Shown in pieces: positions 14,957-22,367 of a stretch of 64,000 nt of DNA (position 1 is its first letter; every line of letters begins with the position of its first letter). The notes beneath the pieces were generated by a model, which was given only the letters and a program-made list of their open reading frames with translations, was not told where the DNA came from and ran no database searches. The translations under genes were made by a program, and so were the position numbers. This DNA is from Vreelandella halophila (GTDB lineage: Bacteria > Pseudomonadota > Gammaproteobacteria > Pseudomonadales > Oleiphilaceae): positions 191,141 through 255,140 of the forward strand of contig NZ_JACHUZ010000011.1 in NCBI RefSeq assembly GCF_019903425.1, written 5' to 3'.

Positions 14957-16363
14957 ATGACCCGTATTCCCTCGTTATTTGTGCTATTTGCCTTTCTCTT
15001 TTTGTTGCTACTAGTTGATGTAACTAGTCCGGTTTTTTCTGCTCAGGATTCATATACTCCTGAGGTTGTTTGTAGTCAGGCATACTATAGCTCTAGCTAT
15101 AAAAATACAGATCTTTGTTCCGGCCCTAATTCTCGGCAAGATCATCATAACTCAGGCGGTGGTGATTATCCCTGGTCGGGATGGTCTATTGGGTATGCTT
15201 CTTGTAATGAGGGGTATTCTCCTGAATGGTCTGATGTAGGTGTGGCTGATCCACTTCAGGAACAAAAAATGGAATGTGTTGCTGATCAATGTCCTCCTGG
15301 TCAGACTAAGGAAATTTCTTTTGAATCGTCTGAATTAAATGATGGTCAATTTCCCGCCACTACTTGCAATTCTGGTTGTCAGTATTCTTTAGATCCTGGT
15401 CCGGGTGTTATCGGCGATTCCGGTGTAGCGTCTTATACGTCTACCGGTGAGCAGTGTGATTCCTCCGATGATGGTTCAGACGGTGGCTCCGATGGTGGTT
15501 CTGACGGCGGTTCCGATGGCGGCTCGGACGGTGGCTCCGACGACGGCTCTGATGGCGGTTCTGATGGCGGTTCTGATGGCGGTTCTGATGGCGGTTCTGA
15601 TGGTGGCTCCGATGGCGGCTCCGATGGCGGCTCCGATGGCGGCTCCGATGGCGGTTCCGACGGTGGCTCTGATGGCGGTTCTGATGGGGGCTCCGATGGC
15701 GGTTCCGACGGTGGTTCCGATGGTGGCTCCGATGGCGGCTCTGATGGGGGCTCCGATGGCGGTTCCGATGGCGGTTCTGACGGCGGTTTCGATGGCGGTT
15801 CCGATGGCGGTTCCGATGGCGGCTCTGATGGGGGCTCCGATGGCGGCTCTGACGGCGGTTCTGATGGCGGTTCCGATGGCGGCTCTGATGGCGGCTCTGA
15901 TGGCGGCTCTGATGGCGGCTCTGACGGCGGTTCCGATGGCGGTTCCGATGGCGGTTCCGATGGCGGTTCCGATGGTGGCTCCGATGGAGGTTCAGGCGGT
16001 AACGGTGATGGAGATGGAGATGGAGATGGAGATGGTGAAGATGAAGGTGAAGGCGTAGGTACCCCAGGGGTTGATGCGGGTGACTTTTATGAAAGTAAGA
16101 ATCCCGATGGTGTTGAAAAAGTCATGTCCGATTTTAACGCCGAAATCGGGAAAACGGAGTTAATGAAATCCGTTGATGGTTTTTTTGATGTGGACATCAA
16201 TGGGTATTCCTGCCCGGTATGGACCATCCCCAGTGTCATGAAGATGCCCGCGATTACGATTGATCAGCAATGTTCCAGCGCTATGAATCAAATCTGGCCC
16301 GGAATTGCGGCGATTATTATCGCGACCTGTGGGTTTTATGCGTTTCGGATAGCGGTGTTGTGA
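14957..16363 (+). CDS. pIII-like adsorption protein with DGGS repeat stalk
   Basis: The 468-aa protein starts at ATG 14957 (AAAAGG about 10 bases upstream), giving a signal peptide (residues 1-29). Residues 30-170 form a cysteine-rich N-terminal domain (eight Cys), presumably receptor-binding. Residues about 172-346 are a stalk of 43 tetrapeptide units, nearly all DGGS, then an acidic GDGDGD stretch. Residues about 365-468 form a C-terminal domain ending in a membrane anchor (GIAAIIIATCGFYAFRIAVL). This is the pIII plan of two domains joined by glycine-rich linkers, with a far longer linker. The N-terminal part has a much lower GC content than its surroundings, a sign of module exchange. Confidence 0.82.
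   Translation: MTRIPSLFVLFAFLFLLLLVDVTSPVFSAQDSYTPEVVCSQAYYSSSYKNTDLCSGPNSRQDHHNSGGGDYPWSGWSIGYASCNEGYSPEWSDVGVADPLQEQKMECVADQCPPGQTKEISFESSELNDGQFPATTCNSGCQYSLDPGPGVIGDSGVASYTSTGEQCDSSDDGSDGGSDGGSDGGSDGGSDGGSDDGSDGGSDGGSDGGSDGGSDGGSDGGSDGGSDGGSDGGSDGGSDGGSDGGSDGGSDGGSDGGSDGGSDGGSDGGSDGGSDGGFDGGSDGGSDGGSDGGSDGGSDGGSDGGSDGGSDGGSDGGSDGGSDGGSDGGSDGGSDGGSDGGSDGGSGGNGDGDGDGDGDGEDEGEGVGTPGVDAGDFYESKNPDGVEKVMSDFNAEIGKTELMKSVDGFFDVDINGYSCPVWTIPSVMKMPAITIDQQCSSAMNQIWPGIAAIIIATCGFYAFRIAVL
15479..15994 (+). repeat. 43-copy 12-bp coding minisatellite (DGGS)n
   Basis: Forty-three contiguous in-frame 12-base units of the form GAY GGN GGN TCN. Two variants: unit at 15539 gives DDGS and unit at 15779 gives DGGF. 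Third-base changes vary between units, so the array is not a perfect repeat. It is followed by GGAGAT hexamers (about 16011-16035). Gain or loss of units keeps the frame. Confidence 0.97.
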
Positions 16364-16370
16364 GGCTGTT

Positions 16371-16682
16371 ATGGATTGGGTGTCGGATGTACTTGAGTGG
16401 ATAAAAGAGCTGATCAAAGCGATCTTTGATGCCTTCTGGGATTTGCTTTCGGATATCGGCCTGATACTGCTTTCGGCAATACTCGATATTTTTCTTCTGA
16501 TTATCTCGTTTTTGACGTTGCCGTCCTTTTTTGCGGGTGGGCTGTCCGAGTTCCTGGGCGGCATTGATCCGGCCGTGATGTATTTTCTGTCGAAATCAGG
16601 CCTGGGGGCAGGACTTGAGTTGATCGGCGCCGGGGTGATGTTTCGGCTGACGCGCAAACTGTTAACGCTGGGGCAGTGGTAA
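16371..16682 (+). CDS. pVI-like minor coat/assembly membrane protein (DUF2523-type)
   Basis: The 103-aa membrane protein has a long hydrophobic core (IGLILLSAILDIFLLIISFL, residues about 29-48) and a second hydrophobic part ending in LTRKLLTLGQW. The place between pIII and Zot/pI is that of gene VI in all inoviruses. pVI pairs with pIII at the terminal end of the virion. The stop overlaps the Zot ATG by one base (TAATG). Confidence 0.78.
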   Translation: MDWVSDVLEWIKELIKAIFDAFWDLLSDIGLILLSAILDIFLLIISFLTLPSFFAGGLSEFLGGIDPAVMYFLSKSGLGAGLELIGAGVMFRLTRKLLTLGQW

Positions 16683-17824
16683 TGATCATATTTCACGAGG
16701 GCTTGCCTGGGGCCGGAAAAACGTATGAAGCAATGGTCTATCAGGTGCTCCCCGCTATCGAGAAAGGCCGAAAAGTGTATGCCTACATCAATGGGATTGA
16801 TCATAAAAAGATAGCGGGCGTGCTTGATGAATCCGAAGAGCGTGTCCGGTCTTTGCTCATCCCGCTTTCGGAAGACCAGGTCCCGGAAGTGCACAAGCAT
16901 GTTGAAAATGACTCGTTGGTGGTCCTGGACGAACTCCAGAACTTCTTCCCGGCCGGTCGCCAGAAGCTTTCAGACGGCGTCACTCAGTTTGTCACAGAGC
17001 ACCGTCACCGCGGTTTGGACATTCTCGGTATCGGCCAGGATATCCGGGACTGTCACAACCTCTGGAAGCGCCGCGTGTCTCAGAAAGTCGTGTTCACCAA
17101 GCTTGATGCGGTGGGTGCGGCCAGCCGTTACAACTGGACGGTTTACAAAGCGAAAGCCGGCGAGAAGTTCGAGAAGATCCGCAGCGGTCGCCGCAAGTAT
17201 GACCCGAAGTATTTCGGGATTTACGCCAGCCACACGCAGGACACCGAAAACACGGACGACTTCAAGGACGACCGGGCGAACATTCTGAAAACGCCAGGCT
17301 TTAAGTACGGCCTTCCGGCGGCGGTATTGGTTGGGTTTATGGCGGTTAATTACCTGGTGTCGTTCCTCAATGATCCGGGTTTTGTCGAGAAGGAACAAAC
17401 CGAAACGGAGCAACAGCAGGCAGGCAATAAAACCCAGTCGCAAGAAGTCGTGACAGTCAGCCGGGAATCGGATCAGTCAAACAGTGAGCGACGTGATGGC
17501 GTGAATGTGCCCAGGAAAGACAAAGAGCCGGAGCCGCTGGATTACTTCGATCGGATGGCGGACAAGTACCGGCTGCGCCTGTCCGGTGTGGTTGAAAGCG
17601 ATGACAAGTTAGTCGGCCGAGTGCAGGCGCTGGATGGGTCCTACCGGGTCCAGGAGCAGTTCCGATTAACCGCGATTGAGGCGCTGGGGTGGTCCGTTGA
17701 GCGCACGGGTTACGGCCTGAAAGTCGAAAAGACGGATGATCAGCGCACGGTGTCACACGTGGTGCGGCCCTGGCCTGTTGAGCCGTTCGGATCGGTACCG
17801 GACAGCACCAGTGCGAATCTGTGA
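16682..17824 (+). CDS. Zot/pI family morphogenesis ATPase
   Basis: The 380-aa inner-membrane motor extrudes the phage filament. Walker A EGLPGAGKTYEA lies at residues about 7-18 and Walker B LVVLDELQNFFP at about 80-91. A single membrane helix (LPAAVLVGFMAVNYLVSFL, about 213-231) separates the cytoplasmic ATPase from a periplasmic C-terminal domain that would meet a secretin. The ATG at 16682 was chosen because it overlaps the previous stop; a GTG two codons earlier is less likely. No pIV secretin is encoded, so a host secretin is presumably used. Confidence 0.92.
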   Translation: MIIFHEGLPGAGKTYEAMVYQVLPAIEKGRKVYAYINGIDHKKIAGVLDESEERVRSLLIPLSEDQVPEVHKHVENDSLVVLDELQNFFPAGRQKLSDGVTQFVTEHRHRGLDILGIGQDIRDCHNLWKRRVSQKVVFTKLDAVGAASRYNWTVYKAKAGEKFEKIRSGRRKYDPKYFGIYASHTQDTENTDDFKDDRANILKTPGFKYGLPAAVLVGFMAVNYLVSFLNDPGFVEKEQTETEQQQAGNKTQSQEVVTVSRESDQSNSERRDGVNVPRKDKEPEPLDYFDRMADKYRLRLSGVVESDDKLVGRVQALDGSYRVQEQFRLTAIEALGWSVERTGYGLKVEKTDDQRTVSHVVRPWPVEPFGSVPDSTSANL

Positions 17825-17833
17825 GGTGGGCTG

Positions 17834-18382
17834 ATGCGCAACGCTACGCTTGATGCAGCCAGGGCCGCTGGGATCGCGCTGATGATCCTGGATCACGTCG
17901 CAGTGGTGTACGAGTGGCCGCCGATTGTCCGGGACATCACACGCCTGGCGATGCCGCTGTTCATGGTCACGTCCGGGTATCTGTTCACGGGCAAGCTTGG
18001 AAAGCGGTACTGGGATGTATGGACAACAGCGGCGATGACCTGGCCGATGGTCGTCATCCTGGAACTGGCGCTGGTGCATGTACTGATCGTTTATGCCCTG
18101 GTGCTGCCACTGCTCAGGGCCTCCCCCGGAGCGCTGCTTACCCTGGCCTGTGTCGGCCTGCTGCAGACCTACAACTGGCCGATTCCCTGGAACGGCTACC
18201 AGCCCGGCTATCTGCTCGCGTTCCTGGTCCTGGGCCAATTCGCACGCCAGGCCGGCATCCAGATCCAACACCGCGACTGGCCCCAGTGGCTGACCTGGCC
18301 GGGGCGGTATCCACTGACGGCGTATGGGGTTCACTTGGTGGCTCTGGTGGGCCTTACACAGATGCCCTGGAAGCCGGGTTAG
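17834..18382 (+). CDS. TraX-like membrane acetyltransferase carried by the prophage
   Basis: The 182-aa polytopic membrane protein has the TraX/acyltransferase-3 opening: LDAARAAGIALMILDHV, then RLAMPLFMVTSGYLF, and later YPLTAYGVHLVAL. TraX N-acetylates F-pilin, a small helical membrane-inserted subunit made with a signal peptide, as the phage coat protein is. The gene lies nine bases after zot and ahead of rep, inside the morphogenesis block. It is shorter than F TraX. Alternatives: O-antigen acetylation for seroconversion or superinfection exclusion. The family call is from motifs, the substrate is inference. Confidence 0.6.
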   Translation: MRNATLDAARAAGIALMILDHVAVVYEWPPIVRDITRLAMPLFMVTSGYLFTGKLGKRYWDVWTTAAMTWPMVVILELALVHVLIVYALVLPLLRASPGALLTLACVGLLQTYNWPIPWNGYQPGYLLAFLVLGQFARQAGIQIQHRDWPQWLTWPGRYPLTAYGVHLVALVGLTQMPWKPG

Positions 18383-18391
18383 GGAATCAGT

Positions 18392-18449
18392 GCGCCGGTC
18401 GGCATCCCCTTGCGGACCTGCCGGACCGCTAGGGGATGCCGACCGGCGC
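18392..18449. repeat. 19-bp perfect inverted repeat before rep: candidate double-strand origin
   Basis: Arms 18392-18410 and 18431-18449 are perfectly complementary around a 20-base loop that can itself pair GCGG with CCGC. A further pair, AGACGT (18451-18456) and ACGTCT (18466-18471), follows. Position 80 bases before the rolling-circle initiator fits the cruciform at which such initiators nick. No T-run makes it unlikely to be only a terminator. Confidence 0.55.
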
Positions 18450-18528
18450 GAGACGTCCCTGTAACACGTCTTTAAGGAATCCATTAAAACGCCCAAAAGG
18501 CGTCATTAACCGATAGTGAGGTGAGAGG

Positions 18529-19770
18529 ATGAAGAACGCACCGCAGCATTGGGTATCACTGGATAGCATGATGCAGGAGTCCGATGAAGGTCGGCTGTTT
18601 GTGGATCCAGGGAATGCAACGGTTCGGGATATGTCCGATGTTCGGATCTTGTCCTTTCGTCCGGACACGGTGCGCCAGCTCTATCGGGGCAAGTTGAAGG
18701 CGGATGTTCTGGACCTGTTCCATGAACCAGGACTGGTGACGTTCATGGGCAAGCGTTGGCATGCAGGCCGGATCAGCCGGGATTCCGGATACCAGTACAA
18801 GCTCCAGAACGCGGACCTGGGCATTCTGCTGTTGATCAAGTCGTTCCACGCGAATAAGGAAACGGAAGGGAATCACCTCAAGATCGAGCTTTCGCCCCAG
18901 TTCCTGCACTCGTATTCCGAACAGGAGGTGCAGCAGCGCATAGATGAACTGGCGCAGGGGGTTCTGGAGAACTGGTGTCATGGCGGCTGTGCGGTCCATA
19001 TAGCGGCGGACGTTCAGGGCTGGGAGCCGCCGAGCGATTTTGAAGCCAGGCTTCACTGTCGCTCCAAGAAGGTGCGCACGTATAACGGCCTGGATGAATG
19101 GGACATAGACAGTCACGCGGTCCGTTACGGCCGGGGGGAATCCTTCCTTTTTGGAGCACCGAACCAGACCCAGTTGGCGGTCTACAACAAGACGGACGAG
19201 GCCAGGGCAGGGGATAAGCTGGATTACTGGCGCAACGTCTGGAATCAGTCCGGTGAGTATGACCCGGAAGAAGCGGTGTATCGGATCGAGATCCGTTATC
19301 ACCATAACGTGGTGAATCAGTTCGCCAGGGCAACGGTGGACCATGAGACCGGGGAGCTGTTTGATCTGACCAGCTATGAGGGCCTGTATCCGCACCTGAC
19401 GGGCCTGTGGGGCTATGGTTTCCGGTCGTTCCGGTATCTGGCGCGTCCTGGTTGGTTTGATCCGTTCTGGACGATTCTGACGCGGCTCAGGATGCCTGAG
19501 CATTCGGACACGGTGGAATATCGGCGCGGGTACAAGTCGGCGGACGGGTTCAGTGGCAAGAACATAGAATTGCTCCTGGGGAACTTCGTCAGCTGCTGTG
19601 CCCGTTGGAATCTGAGCAAGAACAAGAGCTGGCAGGCCCTCCAGGATATGCCGTTCTTCGATATGATCCGGGAGCACTACGCTAACAAGGGTAAGGGTGA
19701 GCGTGAGCTAAGGAACCATATGCGAAAGCTCCTTGAGGAGCGATGGGTACGGTACGGGCGCGCTGTATGA
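18529..19770 (+). CDS. Rolling-circle replication initiator (Rep_trans-type)
   Basis: The 413-aa protein is in the place of gene II. Features of phage/plasmid rolling-circle initiators are seen: NHLKIELSPQFL (about residue 120), QLAVYNKTDEARAGD (about 220) and YRIEIRYHHNVVNQF (about 250). It would nick the plus strand at the origin and start leading-strand synthesis; the nicking tyrosine cannot be fixed without alignment. GAGGTGAGAGG precedes the ATG. The stop overlaps the integrase ATG by four bases, so replication and integration genes are translated together. Confidence 0.78.
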   Translation: MKNAPQHWVSLDSMMQESDEGRLFVDPGNATVRDMSDVRILSFRPDTVRQLYRGKLKADVLDLFHEPGLVTFMGKRWHAGRISRDSGYQYKLQNADLGILLLIKSFHANKETEGNHLKIELSPQFLHSYSEQEVQQRIDELAQGVLENWCHGGCAVHIAADVQGWEPPSDFEARLHCRSKKVRTYNGLDEWDIDSHAVRYGRGESFLFGAPNQTQLAVYNKTDEARAGDKLDYWRNVWNQSGEYDPEEAVYRIEIRYHHNVVNQFARATVDHETGELFDLTSYEGLYPHLTGLWGYGFRSFRYLARPGWFDPFWTILTRLRMPEHSDTVEYRRGYKSADGFSGKNIELLLGNFVSCCARWNLSKNKSWQALQDMPFFDMIREHYANKGKGERELRNHMRKLLEERWVRYGRAV

Positions 19771-20849
19771 TCAAGAAGTATGAAAACGGCTGGATGGTGG
19801 ATTTCTACCCGGAAGGCAAATTCGGCCCACGGGTGAGAAAGCGGGGATTCCGGACCAGGATTGACGCGCTTAACTATGAGCGGAACTACTTCAATCAGCC
19901 CACGGCCCCAAAGCGTCGGCTCCTGGATCTCGTGCGGCTGTGGTACGACTTGCATGGTAATGGCCTCAAGGATCACCAGGACCGGTTCTCCAAGACCATG
20001 GCGATCGCGCAGCGCCTGGGGAATCCGCGGGTGAAGGATTTCAAGACGTCGGATTGGGCTGAGTACCGGACCAGGCGTCTGGAAGCAGTGAAGCCAGCGA
20101 CCGTGAATCATGAGCAGCGGTACCTGTCGGCGGTGTTCTCCGAGATGCGCCGCCTTGGCTACTGTGACCATAACCCGCTGGCCGATGTCCGTCAGATCCA
20201 GGTGGACGAAACCGAATTGACCTTCCTTAGCTTGGCGCAGTGCCAGCAGCTGCTCCAGGAGTGCCAGCGTAGCAGGAACACTCATGCTTACCCGGTCGCG
20301 GTGATCTGCCTGGCGACGGGTGCCCGTTGGGGCGAAGCTGAGGCGCTGACGCATTCCAGGTGGCTACCGGGCAAGGTCGTGTTCAGCGGGACGAAGAACG
20401 GCAAGACCAGGACGGTTCCGATTGATCCGGATCTACAGGCGCAGTTGACCAGGATGGCGTTCCCTGGAACTGGGAGGATGTGGGATTCGTGCCGTGCGGC
20501 ATTCCGGAAGGCTTACGAGCGGTGTGGTTTCAATACGCCAAAGCAGCTCACGCACATTCTGCGCCATACCTTCGCCAGTCACTACATGATGGCCGGGGGT
20601 GACCTGCTGTCGCTACAGCGGATCCTGGGGCATTCGAACATCCAGATGACTATGCGCTACGCGCACCTGTCGCCGGATTACCTGGAATCAGCGGTGCGGC
20701 TGTCGCCGTTGGCCCAGATGGGCGAGAGTAGTCAAAAGGTAGTCAAGGAAGGGGGCGAGGGTCAGGGCGAAGCCCGTAACCCTCTGAATACTGGTAGCAA
20801 GGGGCGGATTCGAACCGCCGACCCCGGCATTATGAGTGCCGTGCTCTAA
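19767..20849 (+). CDS. int: Phage tyrosine integrase, 3' end inside tRNA-Met
   Basis: The 360-aa recombinase integrates the phage into tRNA-Met. I start at ATG 19767 (MIKKYENGWMVDFYPEG), which overlaps the rep stop, rather than the ATG at 19743. Catalytic residues: Arg in TGARWGEAEAL, His-x-x-Arg in LTHILRHTFASHYMM, His in LGHSNIQMTMRYAHL with the nucleophilic Tyr. From residue about 340 the frame runs through attR antisense to the tRNA; the stop (20847-20849) lies outside the 56-bp repeat in host DNA. In the excised circle the frame would read three other residues and stop at TAG (11186-11188), giving the same length. Confidence 0.93.
   Translation: MIKKYENGWMVDFYPEGKFGPRVRKRGFRTRIDALNYERNYFNQPTAPKRRLLDLVRLWYDLHGNGLKDHQDRFSKTMAIAQRLGNPRVKDFKTSDWAEYRTRRLEAVKPATVNHEQRYLSAVFSEMRRLGYCDHNPLADVRQIQVDETELTFLSLAQCQQLLQECQRSRNTHAYPVAVICLATGARWGEAEALTHSRWLPGKVVFSGTKNGKTRTVPIDPDLQAQLTRMAFPGTGRMWDSCRAAFRKAYERCGFNTPKQLTHILRHTFASHYMMAGGDLLSLQRILGHSNIQMTMRYAHLSPDYLESAVRLSPLAQMGESSQKVVKEGGEGQGEARNPLNTGSKGRIRTADPGIMSAVL
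20729..20746. promoter_or_regulatory. Candidate integrase arm sites, right end
   Basis: Two TAGTCAA heptamers (20729-20735, 20740-20746) lie 37-54 bases from the right core repeat, inside the integrase gene. They match the pair at 11271-11285 near the other end. Confidence 0.45.
20757..20784 (-). terminator. Stem-loop directly downstream of tRNA-Met, supplied by the phage
   Basis: GAGGGT (20757-20762) pairs with ACCCTC (20779-20784), with inner GGGC/GCCC around GAA. On the minus strand it lies 7 bases after the tRNA CCA. It lacks a clear T-run. It may replace the lost terminator or guide 3' processing. Confidence 0.35.
20783..20838. repeat. attR core repeat within the intact tRNA-Met
   Basis: Identical to 11122-11177. 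It provides the 3' half of the working tRNA, from the anticodon stem to eight or nine bases past CCA. The chromosomal 5' half begins at 20839. Confidence 0.95.
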
Positions 20850-20868
20850 CCAACTGAGCTACCTTGCC
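20792..20868 (-). tRNA. Elongator tRNA-Met (CAU), phage integration target
   Basis: A 77-base cloverleaf with encoded CCA; anticodon CAT in the loop CTCATAA, and T-arm GGTTCGAATC. It resembles the elongator tRNA-Met of E. coli, not the lysidine tRNA-Ile. The first acceptor pair is G-U. Its 3' 47 bases now come from the phage but are unchanged in sequence. Promoter at 20910-20938. Confidence 0.95.
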
Positions 20869-20909
20869 GCAAACCCATGCAACGCCTGACCTTCGGCGTT
20901 GAGGCGCGT

Positions 20910-20938
20910 ATTCTCTGGATTTTTCCCCGGGGTGTCAA
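20910..20938 (-). promoter_or_regulatory. tRNA-Met promoter with GC-rich discriminator
   Basis: On the minus strand TTGACA (20938-20933), 17-base spacer, GAGAAT (20915-20910), then ACGCGCC. The consensus -35 and the GC-rich discriminator are typical of stringently controlled stable-RNA promoters. A perfect 11-bp inverted repeat (20925-20935 with 20940-20950) overlaps the -35. Confidence 0.65.
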
Positions 20939-20970
20939 GACACCCCGGGGACTGCGGCCGGAACGGCCGA

Positions 20971-22326
20971 TCAGCCTGAGTGCCCCTCAGCACCCTCTTT
21001 GGCGAAGTGCTCCTTGGTAATAGCGAACACCGTGCCGGAGAGGGCGAGCAGTGCGATCAGGTTGGGGATGGCCATCAGGGCGTTGAGCACGTCCGCGATC
21101 AGCCAGATCAGTTCCAGGTTGGCGACTGCGCCCACGACAAGAAGGACAACCCACAGGTAGCGGTAGGGCATGATGACCTTCACGCCGAACAGGAACTCCG
21201 CGCTGCGCTCACCGTAGTAGCTCCAGGCGACGATGGTGGTGAAGGCGAAGAAGATCATGCCGAAGGTGACCACCCAGTTACCGCCAGGGATGCCCTGGTT
21301 GAATGCCATGGAGGTGAGGGCCGCGCCGGACTCGCCAGTCTCCCATGCCCCGGTCAGCACAATCACCAGGGCCGTCATGGTGCACACCACGATGGTGTCG
21401 ATGAAGGTCCCCATCATGCCCACTGTGCCCTGGCGTACCGGGCTGTTGGTCTGTGCCGCCGCGTGCGCGATGGGCGCTGAGCCCAGGCCGGCCTCGTTGG
21501 AAAAGACGCCGCGTGCCACACCGAACCGGATCGCCGCCCATACAGCAGCTCCGGCAAAGCCGCCCGTGGCTGCCGTTCCGGTGAAAGCCCCGGTGACAAT
21601 GTTCGCGAGCGCGCCGGGTACCTCGGGAAGGTTCCAGAGGATGACGGCGAGTGCGCCGAGGATGTAGATCACGGCCATCAGCGGAACCACCTTCTCGGTG
21701 AGCTGGGCGATGCGGCGGATCCCGCCGATGATCACCAAGAATACCAGCACGGCCAGTACGACACCGGTTACCCAGGCGGGCACTGAGAGGTTGGTCTCCA
21801 CGACGTCCGCCACGGCGTTGGCCTGGACTGTATTACCGATCCCGAAAGCCGCCACCATGGCAAAGAATGCGAACAGGATCCCCAGCCAGTGCCAGTGGGC
21901 ACCCAGGCCGTTCTTGATGTAGTACATGGGCCCGCCGACATAGCGTCCGTCCTCATCAACTTCGCGGTACTTCACGGCGAGGACGGCCTCCGCGTACTTG
22001 GTGGCCATGCCCACCAGTGCTGTCATCCACATCCAGAACACGGCGCCCGGCCCACCCAGTGCAATGGCCGTGGCCACGCCGCCGATATTGCCGGTACCGA
22101 TGGTTGCGGAAAGGCTTGTGGAAAGGGCCTGGAAGGGCGTGATCTCGCCCTCATCCTTGGATTGACGGCCCAGGAGTATCTGCCGGAAGCCGTAACCGAT
22201 CCGGCGTATGGGCATGCCGCGCAGCCCCAGCGTGAGGTAAAGGCCGGTGCCAAGCAGCAAAGCCAGCATCGCGGGTCCCCAGACGACGCTGCTGATGCTG
22301 CTCAGGATGTTCATTACTGTTTCCAT
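20971..22326 (-). CDS. Sodium:alanine symporter (AGCS family)
   Basis: The 451-aa inner-membrane transporter takes up alanine or glycine with sodium. Family signatures are visible: TGNIGGVATAIALGGPGAVF (about residue 75), FGIGNTVQANAVAD, FSNEAGLGSAPIAHAAA and FAFTTIVAWSYYGER. About ten membrane helices. It is the second gene after alanine dehydrogenase, 41 bases apart, so uptake and oxidation of alanine are probably co-expressed. Sodium coupling fits a salty habitat. Confidence 0.92.
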   Translation of the reverse strand: METVMNILSSISSVVWGPAMLALLLGTGLYLTLGLRGMPIRRIGYGFRQILLGRQSKDEGEITPFQALSTSLSATIGTGNIGGVATAIALGGPGAVFWMWMTALVGMATKYAEAVLAVKYREVDEDGRYVGGPMYYIKNGLGAHWHWLGILFAFFAMVAAFGIGNTVQANAVADVVETNLSVPAWVTGVVLAVLVFLVIIGGIRRIAQLTEKVVPLMAVIYILGALAVILWNLPEVPGALANIVTGAFTGTAATGGFAGAAVWAAIRFGVARGVFSNEAGLGSAPIAHAAAQTNSPVRQGTVGMMGTFIDTIVVCTMTALVIVLTGAWETGESGAALTSMAFNQGIPGGNWVVTFGMIFFAFTTIVAWSYYGERSAEFLFGVKVIMPYRYLWVVLLVVGAVANLELIWLIADVLNALMAIPNLIALLALSGTVFAITKEHFAKEGAEGHSG

Positions 22327-22367
22327 GTAATCCTCCAGCTTCTGGTGCTTCTGTGGGAATGACGGCC

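Larger units (their letters stand above)
11122..20838. mobile_element. Inovirus (filamentous phage, Pf1-like) prophage
   Basis: The element lies between 56-bp direct repeats (11122-11177 and 20783-20838), giving a 9,661-base circle. Gene content in order: three minus-strand Cro-like regulators; then on the plus strand an AlpA-like protein, four tiny overlapping genes, a structured non-coding region, ssDNA-binding protein, small membrane protein, major coat protein, terminator, pIII-like adhesin, pVI-like protein, Zot/pI ATPase, TraX-like protein, replication initiator and integrase. This is a full inovirus set apart from a secretin. No frameshift or insertion sequence is seen, so it may be active. 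Confidence 0.93.

Noticed and set aside
15479..15994. CRISPR-like array
   Set aside because: The units are contiguous 12-mers without spacers and code for DGGS inside a larger protein.
15447..16058. A 203-codon frame in a second reading frame of the DGGS repeat
   Set aside because: The repeat of 12 bases keeps other frames open by periodicity; the product is a simple Met/Ala/Val/Pro repeat without ribosome site.
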